Of a DNA stretch of 64,000 bases, positions 36,219 through 49,270 are shown in pieces. Both the position numbers and the translations under genes were made by a program. Position 1 is the first letter of the stretch. Each line of letters opens with the position of its first letter. The notes beneath the pieces were generated by a model. It was not told the DNA's origin, searched no databases, and was given only the letters and a program-made list of their open reading frames with translations. The stretch is from Chlorops oryzae. Its lineage: Eukaryota > Arthropoda > Insecta > Diptera > Chloropidae. Location: the NCBI GenBank assembly GCA_020466095.1, contig CM035808.1:46902893-46966892 (forward strand). The letters are read 5' to 3'.

Positions 36219-36335
36219 TAAACTCTCATTTAATTGATCGATAAATATTTCTAGGATGTCTCGAGTGTACTGGTGAAATGAATGTTCGCAAAGACAACTT
36301 ACAATTCGATTGAACTGAAAGAAAATCGATCTTAA

Positions 36336-36533
36336 AAGTCCTGTTTACACTGTGTGATATCACAGTTGAGAGATTTGATTGTGTGTTTGTTGTCGATGCG
36401 GGCTACTCTCGACATCGCTTATCAATGGCATGAGAGCTCGAATGGCTGGTGAATGTTCGCTCAAGTAAGATTGTAAGATCAAAAACTTTTGCTCCTCACA
36501 ATCAGCTGAGAAATCATGCGGTGTAAACAGGAT
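36336..36533 (+). mobile_element. TTAA-flanked MITE
   Basis: 198 bp, ends with inverted TCCTGTTTACACYG and further matching CAATCA / TGATTG segments; TTAA on both sides (36332-36335 and 36534-36537). Confidence 0.7.
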
Positions 36534-36539
36534 TTAATT

Positions 36540-38610
36540 TTTATACCAACTATTTTTTATACCAAAACTTTGAACTTCTTTTTTTAACTTCAACTTTTTT
36601 TTCTTTCTTTTAGGTAAACAAAAAATTTATTAATCCTCACCAATGAAAAGTGACATGTAAGCGTATTACTTTGAAATTTATATATTTGTATAAGTGTGAT
36701 TCTGAAGGCAGTAGACATTTTTCTTTACTCTCAAAGCAGCACTCGTGAGACCATTTACGATGTGAGACTGCTACCGAAGTGTCTTAGTTAGTGTATTACC
36801 TTGGAGATATTCTCAAAAAGGTTCTTGATCGATTTTCTGTCTCTTTAAATCACCTTTTGAGAGAAGGTGAAGCTAAGAGATAACTCTTGCATCTTCTTGA
36901 AAATTTTTGAGTACCCACAGTATTCCTTGGATATAACGCGCCTCGAGTATAAAAATTCCCCGGTTTTTAGCCTCCAAACTTATGCCGTTGTCATCCTTTA
37001 ATTAAATGAATTCTTTCAATATAGTTAAGCATTCATAATTTATAAGAACGGGTTAACTTGCATTTTGATGTTGCTTATATCGGGCAAAAAAAATAAAAAT
37101 AAAAGCTTTCAGTACCGAAAACTTAACCCCACTCATTCCAAAAATATAGCCATAGCCCTTTTTCCTTTAGTCGACTGAGGATAGAGTGAACTAATTTTTG
37201 AAAGGCCAGCTTACATAACCTATGTAGGTTGTTCACTCGATCGAACGTTAATTTTTGTTTGCATTATTTGGTTCAAATATGAATATACAAAAATGTACAT
37301 GTACCGCTCCCAAAAAATTATTTTTTTGTCAAAAAGCTCAGTTGTTTGAAAAAAATCAATAGAAACCTTTGTTTCTCACGTCCCCCTAGTGATTTTTGAA
37401 CGGCCTTCTCGCGAAAAGTTACAATAGCAGCCTCAGTGCCACCAAGGTGATTATTCTATCCGGGTTTCACAATATCATATTCGACTCTAGATTGCAATGT
37501 TGTGCACTCTCTTGACACATAAAATTTTTTCCCCTTGCCTAATTTTTTCTATATTTAGAGCAAAAAGCTTGAAGCATTCAAGATACTTAGACGCGCAAAA
37601 AATTTTTTTATTCCAAAAGAAATAGACTGTATTTAATATTTTCCCTAGCTTGGCCTTCATCGGATTCAAGGAATTATTTTTAGATCTTTTAGAGCGGTTC
37701 GTCAAAACTAAGTCATTATTTTTCTTTATTAATTTTGAGTGCGCTACGAAATTTTTCAATGGGACGGTAAAGCGTAAAAAAGTTTCGAAATGAAACGAAA
37801 TGAAACGAAATGAAATTATGTTCCCTTCATGGGCGAGAGAAGCGTATGTGTATGAATTTAAAAAAAAAAAAAAACGTCATTCACTGTTAAAATCGCTGCG
37901 TGCTAATCGATTTATCACGTCCCGCGTGCGATAGACATCAATTAACAGTGCGAGTCCATTCGAGCGAGTCACCAATCAGTAGGCCAGTATCGACAATCAA
38001 TTTTCAATATGGGATTTAAAGAAAAGACACTCTCAATGCAAAATATTAATGCAAATAAATGAAAATTTCTACAAAAAATTCCTTCGGATGAATATGCAAA
38101 AAATGAAATAAAAAACTTAAATACATAATAACATTTAATTGTAACAGAATATCATGTAAAAAGGCATTTTCTTTGTAGCTCTCTGAGTTGTAAAAACAAA
38201 CTTAACGCTCGTCTATTCGAATCTATTGCTAAATTAAAAAAACAAATAAACATGAGACGATGAAATAATACGCTAGACGTCTCGACGATATGAAAAAAAA
38301 AAAAAAATTAAAAATTCTCGTCTAAACGCAAAGCGAAATGGGTTTGTTCTTATAAAGACCAATAAACAAATGAAAGCTATATCGGAAAATTGCTCGTGTC
38401 TACGTCGCATATTAGACACAAGAAATATCGATTAACGGGAACAACAAGACAAACATCTATCTAATTTCCTGTGTGCAATTCGATTCTGAAAAAAATATGT
38501 CCAAGAAGCGATTTATCAAAAGTCGGATAGAATTGAACTTTTTAAAGGAATTAAACCTCCCTTCTCAAAGTAATCAGCCACAATGGTGGCCGCTATGAAT
38601 CAATACTGAG
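36540..38610. other. AT-rich non-coding stretch
   Basis: No supported gene. 36900-37090 resembles 44640-44820 (GATATAA...CCGTT...CATCCTT) and may be decayed pogo-like repeats. A triple CGAAATGAAA repeat is at about 37788-37815. Confidence 0.45.
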
Positions 38611-38612
38611 TA

Positions 38613-38716
38613 CAGTGTACTCTCTCCTTGCGGACACTCCTCTTTAGCGGACACCTCTCTTAAACGGACACATTTATCGGTCCCGTAGGTGTTCGTTTTA
38701 GACAGAGAGTACACTG
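38613..38716 (+). mobile_element. 104-bp pogo/Tigger-like MITE
   Basis: Perfect 13-bp inverted ends CAGTGTACTCTCT, with TA at 38611-38612 and 38717-38718. The interior has GCGGACACTCC and GCGGACACC motifs shared with 16641 and 21394. Confidence 0.88.
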
Positions 38717-38759
38717 TACTTGAAATAATCGATAAATACTAAGAACAAGAAAATATAGG

Positions 38760-39290
38760 AATATAAAAAATAAGTCTAAAATACATAAAATATATAGAAC
38801 ATATAAAATATATAAAATATAAAAAAAAAATAAATAAAATATATAAAATACATAAAATAAGTAAAAAAAAAAATATATATAAAATATAATGCATAAAAAA
38901 TATATAAAAAATAAAAATACGAATAATACTTATAAAAAAACTAAAAATGTATTCACAATAAAAAATATTAAAAATATGTAAGATATTTAAGAAGAAGCCT
39001 TGAGAAGATTCGCTATAGAGAGGATTTCGTTGTAGCGAGTTTCAACTGTAAAAAAAATATTTAAAAAACTTAAAAAATGGTTTAAGTATATAAAAATATA
39101 AAAATATCAAAAATATAAGAAAATATAAAAAACATTAAAAAAAAAAATAAAAAACATAAAAAATATAGGAAATATAAAAGAATAAAAATATCTACAAAAA
39201 TAAAAAACTAAACAATTATTATAAGAAGTATTATAATTATAAAAAGTATTAAAATTATAAGAAATAATAAAGTTATAAATTTAAATTTAA
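38760..39290. repeat. ATAAAATAT low-complexity array
   Basis: AT-rich quasi-tandem ATAAAATATATAAAA units. 38993-39048 inside it is a pogo-like end (GAGAAGATTCGCTATAGAG ... GTTTCAACTG) that recurs near 44430-44512. Confidence 0.8.
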
Positions 39291-39299
39291 GCTCCATTG

Positions 39300-41029
39300 A
39301 GAGCCCATATGTATTCAAAATGTATAAATTCTCTCGAAAAGTAACCGATACCGAAAAATATCGACTCCAGAATATTCGATTTTTAAAATCATTCGATACT
39401 CCTATCACTCGTTGTTAGAAATTTCAACAAGTAACGCTTTCGAAGTGAGAACATGAGACATTACTCATCTCAAATTTGTTTTTATAAAGAGGTCGGATGG
39501 ATGAAGAGCAACTGAAGTTAAACAAAGTTCCCCTACCTGCACAAATAATTTTATTTTTTTTTAAATCAACAAATCAAATTTTTTAAACTCGTAATTTAGA
39601 TTCAAAAAAGAAAGTCTCCATAAAAAATCATACACATATTTAAAGAACAACAATCTTATTCGAGAAGCTTTTTTCGTATCAGATTAGCGGTTAATCGTTA
39701 GTGAAATTTAAAAAAAAAGTTATTTTATTTAAAAAAATCGTTTTGTGTGTGCCTGGTACCTACAGTTCTTGCGCGTGCATGCACGAGAGAAATGTTTAGA
39801 ATCACACAACATAGGTTGATCAGTCTCAGAAGGATATTTCATTAAACTCATTTGGGTTCATCAATATTTGGGCGGATGACTGTTGAATTGCAATGGAGTA
39901 GAAATTTTATAAAATCAGGCCAAAGTCTGCGAGAAATTAAAATGGAACCACCAATTGATTTCCAAATATTTTTGCCAATCCCAATCAGTCGTTTTTTTTT
40001 TTTTTGATGCAGTCGGCTATCAGACTTGACCGACAATAACACCCTGAGAGGGGTTTTTTCTTCTTTGTTTTTTTTTTTAACTCAGTGGGTCGGAAAGTGC
40101 ATTGAACTGATTCTGTTGTCTACAGTAAATTTGTTTTGCATTTCTTCGTTAATGTAATTTAATCGGTTTATACAAAAATTAGAGTTAAATGCTCTGCGCG
40201 CGAATTGTTCTCGAAATTCGCAATGTGCTAAAATTCGCAGTCAATTGAAAAAGCATATATCTTCAAGTAAATTTCAAATTTCCCTCGTATACTCATACTC
40301 CTGTATAATATTTCATATTCTTAAAAAATCATAGAAATCTGTTTTTTCAGATTCTTCTCCCTCATTTTTTTTTTTGCACAATTTCTATCTGTTATGAGTA
40401 ATATCTCCAGCTAGTTTAATTGGGTTTACACAAGATATTCTGTTCGGGGCGTTGACAATGCGTTAATTTTTTGTATTTTTTTCTCGATTTTTTTTTAAGC
40501 TTTTTTACACTCCGAGCCTTTTTATGTATAATTTATAACATTTTTTGAAACTGATTACAGACTGTTGTTTATTATTTGTTGGTGCTTATTAACAATTATT
40601 ATGAATGTATTATATTATACCCTACGAAGATAACAACAACAACCGCAACTGAAACAAGAAAAACAGAAAGGGTCGATGAAAACAAAATAATCGTTCATAC
40701 AATATCCGAATGACAAACAGTATCACTGAAAATAGACATATATTTTTTCAATAAAAAATAACGAGGGTCATTTGAAAAGATAAGGGATTTAAATAAAATT
40801 TTATAACATTTTTTGGTTTAAAAAACTTATTATATTTTTTTAAATGAAAAAATTTTCATATAAGTATATTTTATATTTTTAATATTTTGTAGTGCTAAAT
40901 GTTTTTATTTTGTATTTTTAAAATTTGTTTGTTTAATTTAAATACATTTTTTTTATTTATATTTAAAAAAATTTTTATATTACTATGTATATTTTTTTAT
41001 ATTACCTATTATATTTTTTATTATATATA
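39300..41029. other. AT-rich non-coding stretch
   Basis: No supported gene. A fragment of the hairpin-ended repeat lies at about 40005-40050 (CTGACTATAACACCC-like). A 12-bp palindrome CGTGCATGCACG lies at about 39774. Confidence 0.5.
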
Positions 41030-41322
41030 CAGCCCGATTCTGAATATTTCCGGGGAACGAATTCCCGGGGAATTCGATTTTCTCGAGACACAAATTCCCA
41101 TTTTTAAAAAAATAGATAGGGTACCCAGCAGGCATTTTTGCTGCAAAAAAGCTCAATATGAGCTATTTATGATTTGAAAATTTTTTGTTTTAAGTCCAAA
41201 ATAGCGCTATGTTAGATAAATATGAGGTATATATGAGTAATTTGGAGCACCTTTCGAAGTTCAGTATGAGCTAAATATGAGATAAATTTATAGCTCATAG
41301 ATATATCACATTTACTTCATAT

Positions 41323-41524
41323 CCCAGGGTCCGAGGTTCGATTCCCGGCACAGGCGAAACGGAGTGTAATGTTCCAAGCCTAGCACTGGTTTTTCAAAAA
41401 TCGCATGTTAGGGGCACACTACATAATAAGACATACACTCACACAAACACAAGAAAACCTCCTTGGTATCACAATGGGCCGATTAACGGCCTAAGTGGCA
41501 GCCACTTCAACCTACCTACCTACC
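41323..41524 (+). mobile_element. SINE family 1, 5'-truncated copy
   Basis: Perfect 10-bp duplication TACTTCATAT (41313-41322 and 41525-41534). It starts inside the tRNA-like head (CCCAGGGTCCGAGGTTCG), keeps box B, matches the reverse strand of 18485-18732 and ends with (CTAC)n. Confidence 0.92.
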
Positions 41525-41612
41525 TACTTCATATTTAGCTCATTTTCTTTGACAGGTCCAGTAAGAAAGAAAAGAAATGTTCATATTTGATTTAAAGACT
41601 TGAGAATATAAG

Positions 41613-41684
41613 GCCGTCAATAGTGTAGCGGTAGCGTGCTTGGTTTGTAATCTGATGGCTGTGGGTTCGATTCCCCATGCAGGC
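41613..41684 (+). repeat. tRNA-like sequence (SINE head or tRNA pseudogene)
   Basis: GCGGTAGCGTG in the D-arm position, TTTGTAA as an anticodon-like loop and GGGTTCGATTCCCC as the T arm. The anticodon stem does not pair properly, so I do not call a working tRNA. An oligo-T lies about 18 bases later. Confidence 0.5.
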
Positions 41685-42289
41685 AAACTAAAAATAAAAT
41701 TTTTTTTTTACGCATTGAATTATTTCCAAAAAAAAAGGCGTTTATTTGCCCCAATTTTGAGACCCTATATCGATGGGGTCTGGTGGGAATCCATTCGCCA
41801 CGTTAGCTTAACTACAGGGAAGAAGCAGAGAGCAGTAAGTCTTACGGATTATTTAGTGCTTCTTATATTTATCAAATGCCTTTTCCGAGATTTGAGCATC
41901 TTACCTCTGAAACATGGAGCCAACACTCTACCCTCTACCTCCTCTGCCAATGATACTGCTTTGTATGTTTTGTTAAAAAGTGTATATCAATTTAAAAGGT
42001 TAATATGTAAGCGCACTGTGACAAATTTTTGAATATGCTCTACTAGAAGGCTTTGGACCTTTTATCAGTTCACAACGAGTTTGATTTTCGGTTTTCAATT
42101 TCAATCTCATATTTAGCTCTTCTTAAGCTCATTTAGAGCTACAATAGGAATTTTCAATTTTGTGAGCTCATTTTGCCTGCTGGGTAAGGAAAATCATGGG
42201 TTTGCTTCCCCCAAATATTTAAAAAAAAGAAGTTTACTCTCGAAATAAGTAAATTCCCCGGGAGTATTCAGAATCGGGCTGATATTTTA

Positions 42290-42333
42290 TTTCTTTTTTA
42301 ATTTACTTATTTATTTTTTATTTATTTATTTTG

Positions 42334-42365
<32 letters not shown>

Positions 42366-45300
42366 GGTTATCTATTAAAAATTTTAACTTTAGTGTTAAT
42401 AATAGTGTTAGTGTTCAAATAAAAATGTTAAAAATTTTTTTTACAAAAAACAAAAAATTTGTATGAAAATTGAGACATTTTAACGATATTCTATCGTTAA
42501 AAAAATAATTGAAACAAGAACAGTCCTCAAGTCTTCTTTTATGCCCCTCAATAGTTTCATAGCTTTTCAAAAAGATTTCAGTACTCCGAAATGATACCTC
42601 ATCGAATCTAATAATGTTGTTTGTTTTGACAATCGATTCATTCTAAACAGGCGATTGATTCTTTAACGAGAATCAATTTTGAAATAACTTGAATTTCATC
42701 TAAAATAATAAACACAATTTGACGGCTATGTGTACATTTTTCAAACACTTTAGGGTTAGTTTTTCAAATAGATTTTGAATTTTTAAAGCAGTGCTGCCAT
42801 CTTCAACTTGAAGTTTTTGGAATTTCTTTTGGAAAAAAAACAGCTTCAAATGATCACTATTTCTTTTTTGCATACAATTTTTTTTTATAAAAAAGGAAGT
42901 TAAGAGGATTTTTTGAGAATTCCCGGGGGAAAAAGCTGTCCCAATAAGTTGACCAGACCGCTTCAAAGAAAATGAGTGATCAATTATTAAAGAAAAACAT
43001 AAAAAAAATTCTCATCGATCCTGCTAAACTTTAAAATCCACCCTCGAGTCGGAAAAAGTGAACTAATCGGTAGTAGTCGGGGAAAAAATGCATTTTAGTG
43101 TGTGCTGCTTATCTTTTGGGCTACTCTACTACTCGGTGGGCCACTTTGCTTGGAACGTAATTAATATTCTGTTAAAGTGAACTAGTTCAAGGTTATGGCC
43201 TGCTGCTGTTGCACTCGGTTTATTGTACTCTTACCGAAAGTGTTTTTCTCATTCGGAATTGAAAAGTTGACGTATTCTTCAATACGAAATCGAGTCGTTG
43301 CTTCCTTTAATGACCTCTAACCCCGCACAACAATCGTCGCCTTTAATCACTTATACGATGTTTCATTTGTTCGGGATTTTTCCATATAAGAAGGCACGCG
43401 ATTTTTGACACAAATTATAATTTACTTCATAGAGGTTTTGTTTTGTTTTATTTTTTTTAATTTTATTTAATTTTAATTTTTTTTTTTTTTTCTTTAGTTT
43501 TTCTCAAATGCGTCATCAACGAAGCTGTGTGGGTCTAAAAATAATAAGAAAAATAAACAAATTTCGATTTGTCGTGATCTCTCAATTAATGCCCATCTAT
43601 CAGTCCTGTCGTTTGGGTAGCATTTGGGCATTTTGATTTCCGTCAGTGACGTAGAATAATATTCTGGAATTACTTCTGTGCTCAAATTACCATTTTCCCT
43701 AATTAATTTTTAATTTAAAATCCTATTCTATTTTGTTCTGGGAAGACTTATTTGCATTGAAATCCACGCATCAAATAATATTAAAAACAAAAATCAAAAT
43801 GAATGAAAAATTTAAGCTTTTGTAAAAATAAAAGTATCGCGCGTAATACGTACGTCAATTGTGCCTTTTTTCGTAGAAGAATTATTTATTTTTGTTGTTG
43901 TTTTGCGATAATAATTTTGTTTTGACCATCGTCCATTGATTTGGTGACTGACAAACAGGTTAACCAAAAATAGAATTGGTATAGGTCAGCGGTGTTTTTA
44001 TTATGGTTTTTGAAAGTTTGGCCAGATGCTTCTAGAACATTTTACCGGATGCAGGGAATCCCCATGCCACAAAAATGGGAAAAGCGTAGAGCTTTCTGAA
44101 CTTCTCAAAAGGGGAGTTTCAAAAAAAAAAATTTTTCCCAATAACAATAATTATCAGAGCAGGACTCATATAAAATTTTAACCCATTTACGCCCGCTCTA
44201 CCTAAACAAGTTCGCACGAATGAACAAAATAAAAATGTTAATGTCAGGTTACCCTTTTCCAGAAGCTCTATAACGAATTTCAAGGGACCGAAAAAAAATC
44301 TTATAAGAAACAAATGCTTAATCTTGCGTATTTAAATTTCCCGGCCTAACCCGGTGTCCGGAACTAACAAAAAATCCGTTATTAAGAAAATTGGTTGTAA
44401 GGAAAAAGAAGACAATAAAAATGTGGCGAAAAAGCCTTGAGAAGATTCGCTATAGAAAGAAATTCGTTATAGAGGAGTTCTTTGTAGAGAGTTTCGACTA
44501 GATTTATACAATATTTACAGGATTCTACAATATGTCATGGGTGTAAATGGGATTAGAGAATGCATAGGATGTAAAGATCCCAGTGCTAGGATATTGTCTT
44601 GAGTTTTCACTGAAACTCCCAAAAAAAAAAACGCCCACTTGTTCAATCTTGAGTATTGGTCGGACATATGCAGCTCGGATATAAGAGTTTCCCCTTTAAA
44701 AGTATCGAAATTGTGCCGTTACCATCCTTCAATCTACTGGATTTATTAGGATAAAACCTTTCCTCGCTTATAACGAAAATTTTTTTTTGCATTTTTGATG
44801 GTGCTTATACCCAGGGAATATTATATATATTTTTTCAGGGAATAATATTTTCAGAGTAAAGATAAATTCAACGATCTGTTGGTATCTATCGATATTTTTT
44901 CGCGGTGGCCACGGCTGCCACACTTTTTCACTGCAAAAAATCAAAAAATCTCTTTTCCCATTCGACTTAAATTTTTGTTTAAAATTCCCACAAAAGGACA
45001 ATATTCTTAAGTTATCTCGACACTGAAAGATACCTCATTTTTTGGAGAAGACCAAAGCTACAGGAATATGACCGTTCGGGGATTATATGTAGAGACTCCG
45101 ACGCAGTACCTGTATAAAGTCATCATTTTTCTGTGTGGCTCCATCTATAGCAGAGGTGGGTCTTAATTTGCCTATTGGAAATTCCCTTCGAAATGTTGTC
45201 ACTCAAGATTGGTATGATACCGATTAATCTATATGTATATCAAAAGTGGCCGATCTTTTTGCAAGGAATGGCGCAATGACACGTTTTCATAACAAATCTC

Positions 45301-46287
45301 CCCACCAATTGAACTAAACTGTATCAAATCCTGAGTGGCTCGTATTTCCCTAGAAGTGATATATGGATATTATATATTCGGCGGCCGCATAAAAAGCTTA
45401 TCGCGGGTGCGTAGTTGGCCACTACTGACCTATATGAAACACAAATCTAAAATTCACAGAAAAATAATAAAAAAAATTTATGAGACCCAGAACCGACGGC
45501 AAACGAGCAACGGAGCAAACGGGCAAACCCGTTTCGTTTGGAGTTAATAATTCCAGACGCGATAAAAAAAAGTACAAAATGTACTCGTAACATTGAAAAG
45601 AATCTGACATAACTATTGTTAGACAACCAAGCTCATCGGTTAACAAAGCAGCAATTAAAATTTGTCTATTAACTGTGTTTTAATATCCTCGTAAAATTTT
45701 AAATCTTCTAATATTTCGCTTATACTAGATTGTTATATGAACCGTCTATGAAGGTACATGTTTAGTTGTAGAGTATTTCGCATTCACCGAAGCGAAGCGT
45801 CCAAGTCTTTCGACCTACGCTAACTAAACAAATGTGAATTTCAAATTCTACAATAAAATTGAATCGAATATCGCAGAATATAGTAAAATGTGACTAATCA
45901 GCCGAATCGAGTCGACGGGATCTCCGAATTCTGCCGGCGATCGCATGCGACTGAAAGCTCTAAACTCGACTAAATACAAACCTCGTTCAGCACACCTACC
46001 CTACAAAGTAGAAATCCACCAACAATGCGAAATCGCAAAATACGAAAAAAAAAGAAGATAAAATTCATACAATCACAGCACGGCAATTTAAGGTGGAAGA
46101 AAAAAGAAAGACGGACCGACCGAACGATCGAACAAGTGCGGCCCCACCAATCACAGATTAACATCTCTGGTTTTCGGTTTATTGGAGCTACCAATACACA
46201 GCCAACTTAATGATCATACGATAAGCATATGATCGTGTCGCGTGCTTTTATTCTAAGAGAAAAAACAACCTTCTCTTTTCGATCTGA

Positions 46288-46321
<34 letters not shown>

Positions 46322-48635
46322 AAAGAAAAAACTCTCTTCATTCTCTTCCAAAATTACTGAAGCGTAATTTTCAGTTGTTTTATTTTATTTTACTATTTTG
46401 TTTTTATTTTCAATTTCTTCAAATTAGCGCCATTTTTTTGCACCGCATTGGTGTTAACGTCCATTTTTCGTCTCTTCATCTTTATATTTTGTTTTAGTTT
46501 TTTCCAAATTTTTAAATATTTTTTTTTTATTTACTTATATTTTATTTATTTTTTTAATATTTTTCTAGCTCTATTTTATTTTATTTATATTTTTATTTTG
46601 TTTATTTTTTATTTTATATATTTTATAAATTTTATTTTATTATTTTTTTTATTTTTATACATATTTTATTTATTTAATTTTATTTCTTTTTTATTTTTTT
46701 TATTTCTAATTTATTTTTTTTTTAGTTTTTTTTTTTAAATATTTTGACTTAATTTTGCTCCATTCCTGCACGCGAAAATAATTATCTCCCTGAGATAAAT
46801 GAACGTTATAGATTTTAAATGACCTTCAAGCGAGCTACCTTTAAAGATAAATAACTCTTCTTTAACGCTTCTAGGAATCTGGAACTCGGGCCTAAATTAA
46901 CGCTAATCTAAGCAAAAATGTCCAAAGATATCCATACATATATCACGCACGATATCAGAGCATAACAAAGCCCATACCCGGGAGATAAAAAAATATAAAA
47001 AAATTTCTTTTCTTTATATTATCGAAAGAAGAATCAGTGTTTTCTAAGTTGAATATATGAACATCTAGGGTACGGCTCTTCAGTTTGGTCTTCATGTTGG
47101 TCGTCAAGTTATCTTGTCTTCAATAATTATTATTATTTTTTTTTTTCGTTCGTCTTATCCGATCTTGTCAAAGTCTACGTCAACGTCATCATGCCGTGTC
47201 TTGCCATTATTATCATTATCTCTCGGAATCGCGGCTGTGGCTCTCTTTATTCGGAATCGACTTCAGTTTGACCGGCCTTCTTTTTCATTAATTTTTTCTC
47301 GTCATGATCAGCACTTGTGTGTTCTCTTCGAAATGCTCTTCTGCCGGTTGTTATTGTTATTTATTTTCTTTTTTCCTTTTTTTTTTTGTTCGTTTTTACA
47401 ACTTTTCAGTACAATTCAACGCTGCTGTGGGTTATGTATGAACATTTTTGGATTTAGTTCTCGATCGGAACGTGTAAGTGTAGGGTTGCGAAAAAGCGTA
47501 ACGCATCGAATTCGCAAACATCGGATCGGATTGAGTGCGCCTCGAGAAGTGTTAAAGTACATATATGTATGCATATTTAATTTGAGCACGGCTTAAAACT
47601 CTCGTCACAAATATATTAAAAAAAATAATAAAAAATAAGTAAATATTTAAAAAAAAATTCTACATATACATCCAGCCGCACTGTGTCGAAATAATTGTAT
47701 CCGCCCGATCGCGATCGCGATCTCGATCTCAATTTGAATATTAGGCTTCATGCGTAAAAATTTTATCTTATCAAATTCAGTACAGAACGCGTACTGTACG
47801 CGGATCGGTTCTTCAGACTCGAATCGAATTTTTGACTCAACTAATCGAGAGAACTATCTTAATGAATTTTTCTCTGTGACGGGCAATAAAGAAGAAGAAA
47901 AAAAAAACACAATAGGTACTCCCTAGTTTATTTGTTTTTAAAGTTTCTCGGTTAAGCTCCGTCGCCAAAAAAATTCAAACAAAAAGCGAAATTCTATATT
48001 TATTTTTTCAGTAAATGCGAGCAAAGCAAACTTGCCGGTAATAAAAGCGCGACATTGAAAACGAATTTTCTTTTTCAATTTAAATAAATATTGCAATGTT
48101 TTCTTTAATCTTTCGCGCGAATGAAAGCTAAACGTAAAGTTTCTTAGGAAAATCGGGAAATGATATCTGGTGACATTTGGAAATGCTAAAAATTGCGGCA
48201 TAAAGTAAATTTAATTGACATTAACAGAGCGAAGTGATTGGTCGTGTGTGTGGTTATTTTTGTTTGTTTTTTTTTGTGCTCAAATTTTAAAGTGACAAGT
48301 TTGGTTGCCAAGAAATTGAAATCGAGAAATAAATTTATAAAAAGTAAATGAAAAATATATAAAAAAAAAAAAAATAATTAAAAAAATATTTATATAAAAA
48401 ATAAATTAATTAATTAAAAAATAAGATCTCCAAATTGTAACAGAAACAAAATCAGACACAACAGAAGCAAATTGAGTTCATTCGAGGCTCACTGAAATTT
48501 AAATAAAATCGCCAAATCGACCTTTAAAATAAAAAAAAGGATATCAAATAAGAGCAAAATTTCTTCTTAATATCAGTGGAATTCTGACAAAAGTTTTCAG
48601 GCACTAAAAATTTCATATTTTTTGATAACGATAGA
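42290..48635. other. long non-coding stretch, possibly upstream region of the 54-62 kb gene
   Basis: No supported coding exon. Pogo-like fragments are at about 44430-44512. 46448-46740 is a T-rich low-complexity tract. 45730-47860 is less AT-rich, with many TCGA/CGATCG words and a 15-bp palindrome CGCGTACTGTACGCG (47788-47802). That change in composition would fit a promoter or 5' UTR, but I see no decisive core element. Confidence 0.4.
46292..46319 (+). repeat. (CT)n microsatellite
   Basis: About 14 uninterrupted CT dinucleotides. Confidence 0.97.
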
Positions 48636-48639
48636 GATT

Positions 48640-49080
48640 GTTGGCATATTCTAGTGGCTACATAAATTCTACTTGGAGTCGAAGTCTTCATGTCGGTTTA
48701 AGAACTTAGGAAGATTAAATTTTGGAACATATTCAGTGGCATTACAAATATTCCCGGGAATTTTTTCCCAGCGAGTTGGAAATAAATCCTCTCGTTCAAA
48801 ACACTTGTGAATGTGAATATAAAGGGAGCGATAAATTCGATATTATGCCGCTTTGCACACTGGGGTAAAAATTCCCGGGGAATATTTATTTAGAATCGGA
48901 TGATTCTTTTAGTCCTCATGCCAGTTTAACTGAACCGTATACCTTTGATATATTCGAAATCTTCAAAAATTTTCATATAAATTTTTATTACTGCCTGGCA
49001 GCTTTGCGTTAACCTGACATAAGCTCTCACAAAGACCGTCATTCGCCAGCTTAAACCCTCGAAAAATTTCAACTAAGGCG
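48640..49080 (+). repeat. dispersed repeat interrupted by a MITE
   Basis: Homologous to 17755-17990, with an extra segment at about 48741-48903. That segment begins with ATTCCCGGGAATTTTTTCCC, ends with GGGGAATATTTATTTAGAAT and is a decayed member of the ATA-flanked CAGCCCG family. Confidence 0.7.
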
Positions 49081-49270
49081 AAGGCTATTAGTTCTCTTAA
49101 TGGAGGAGATACCTTTCAATTTAGTGCCCGATCATGATAAGGATTTCGCTAGTTTCATGTTAATTGTATGTCGCATTTATTGGAATCCTATTGATACCTC
49201 TAAAAACTTGCTTAATTAAGGATTAAATTTTGTTTAAATTTAATTAAATTGAAAAAAAAAATTTTTTATA

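Larger units (their letters stand above)
41124..42184 (+). mobile_element. CCCAGCAGGC TIR element, inner nest layer
   Basis: Ends CCCAGCAGGC (41124) and GCCTGCTGGG (ending 42184), flanked by TA on both sides (41122-41123 and 42185-42186). Subterminal AGCTCA / TGAGCT motifs recur many times (41150-41310 and 42100-42170). It carries a SINE and a tRNA-like segment. Confidence 0.78.
41030..42281 (+). mobile_element. ATA-flanked CAGCCCGATTC element, outer nest layer
   Basis: Left end CAGCCCGATTCTGAATA (41030), right end the inverse of CAGCCCGATTCTGAATACTC (ending 42281), with ATA at 41027-41029 and 42282-42284. Inverted CCCCGGGGAAT-type sequence follows each end. The short sister copy at 51632-51839 shows the element without the inner insert. 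Confidence 0.8.

Noticed and set aside
41613..41684. Functional tRNA gene
   Set aside because: The anticodon stem does not pair and neighbouring tRNA-like heads in this window belong to SINE-like repeats.
46448..46738. 96-codon frame rich in F, I and Y
   Set aside because: T-rich low-complexity tract.
47114..47596. 160-codon frame (MSSIIIIIFFFRSSYP...)
   Set aside because: Composition follows T-rich DNA and CG-word sequence; no domain, conserved motif or splice support. Could be leader sequence.
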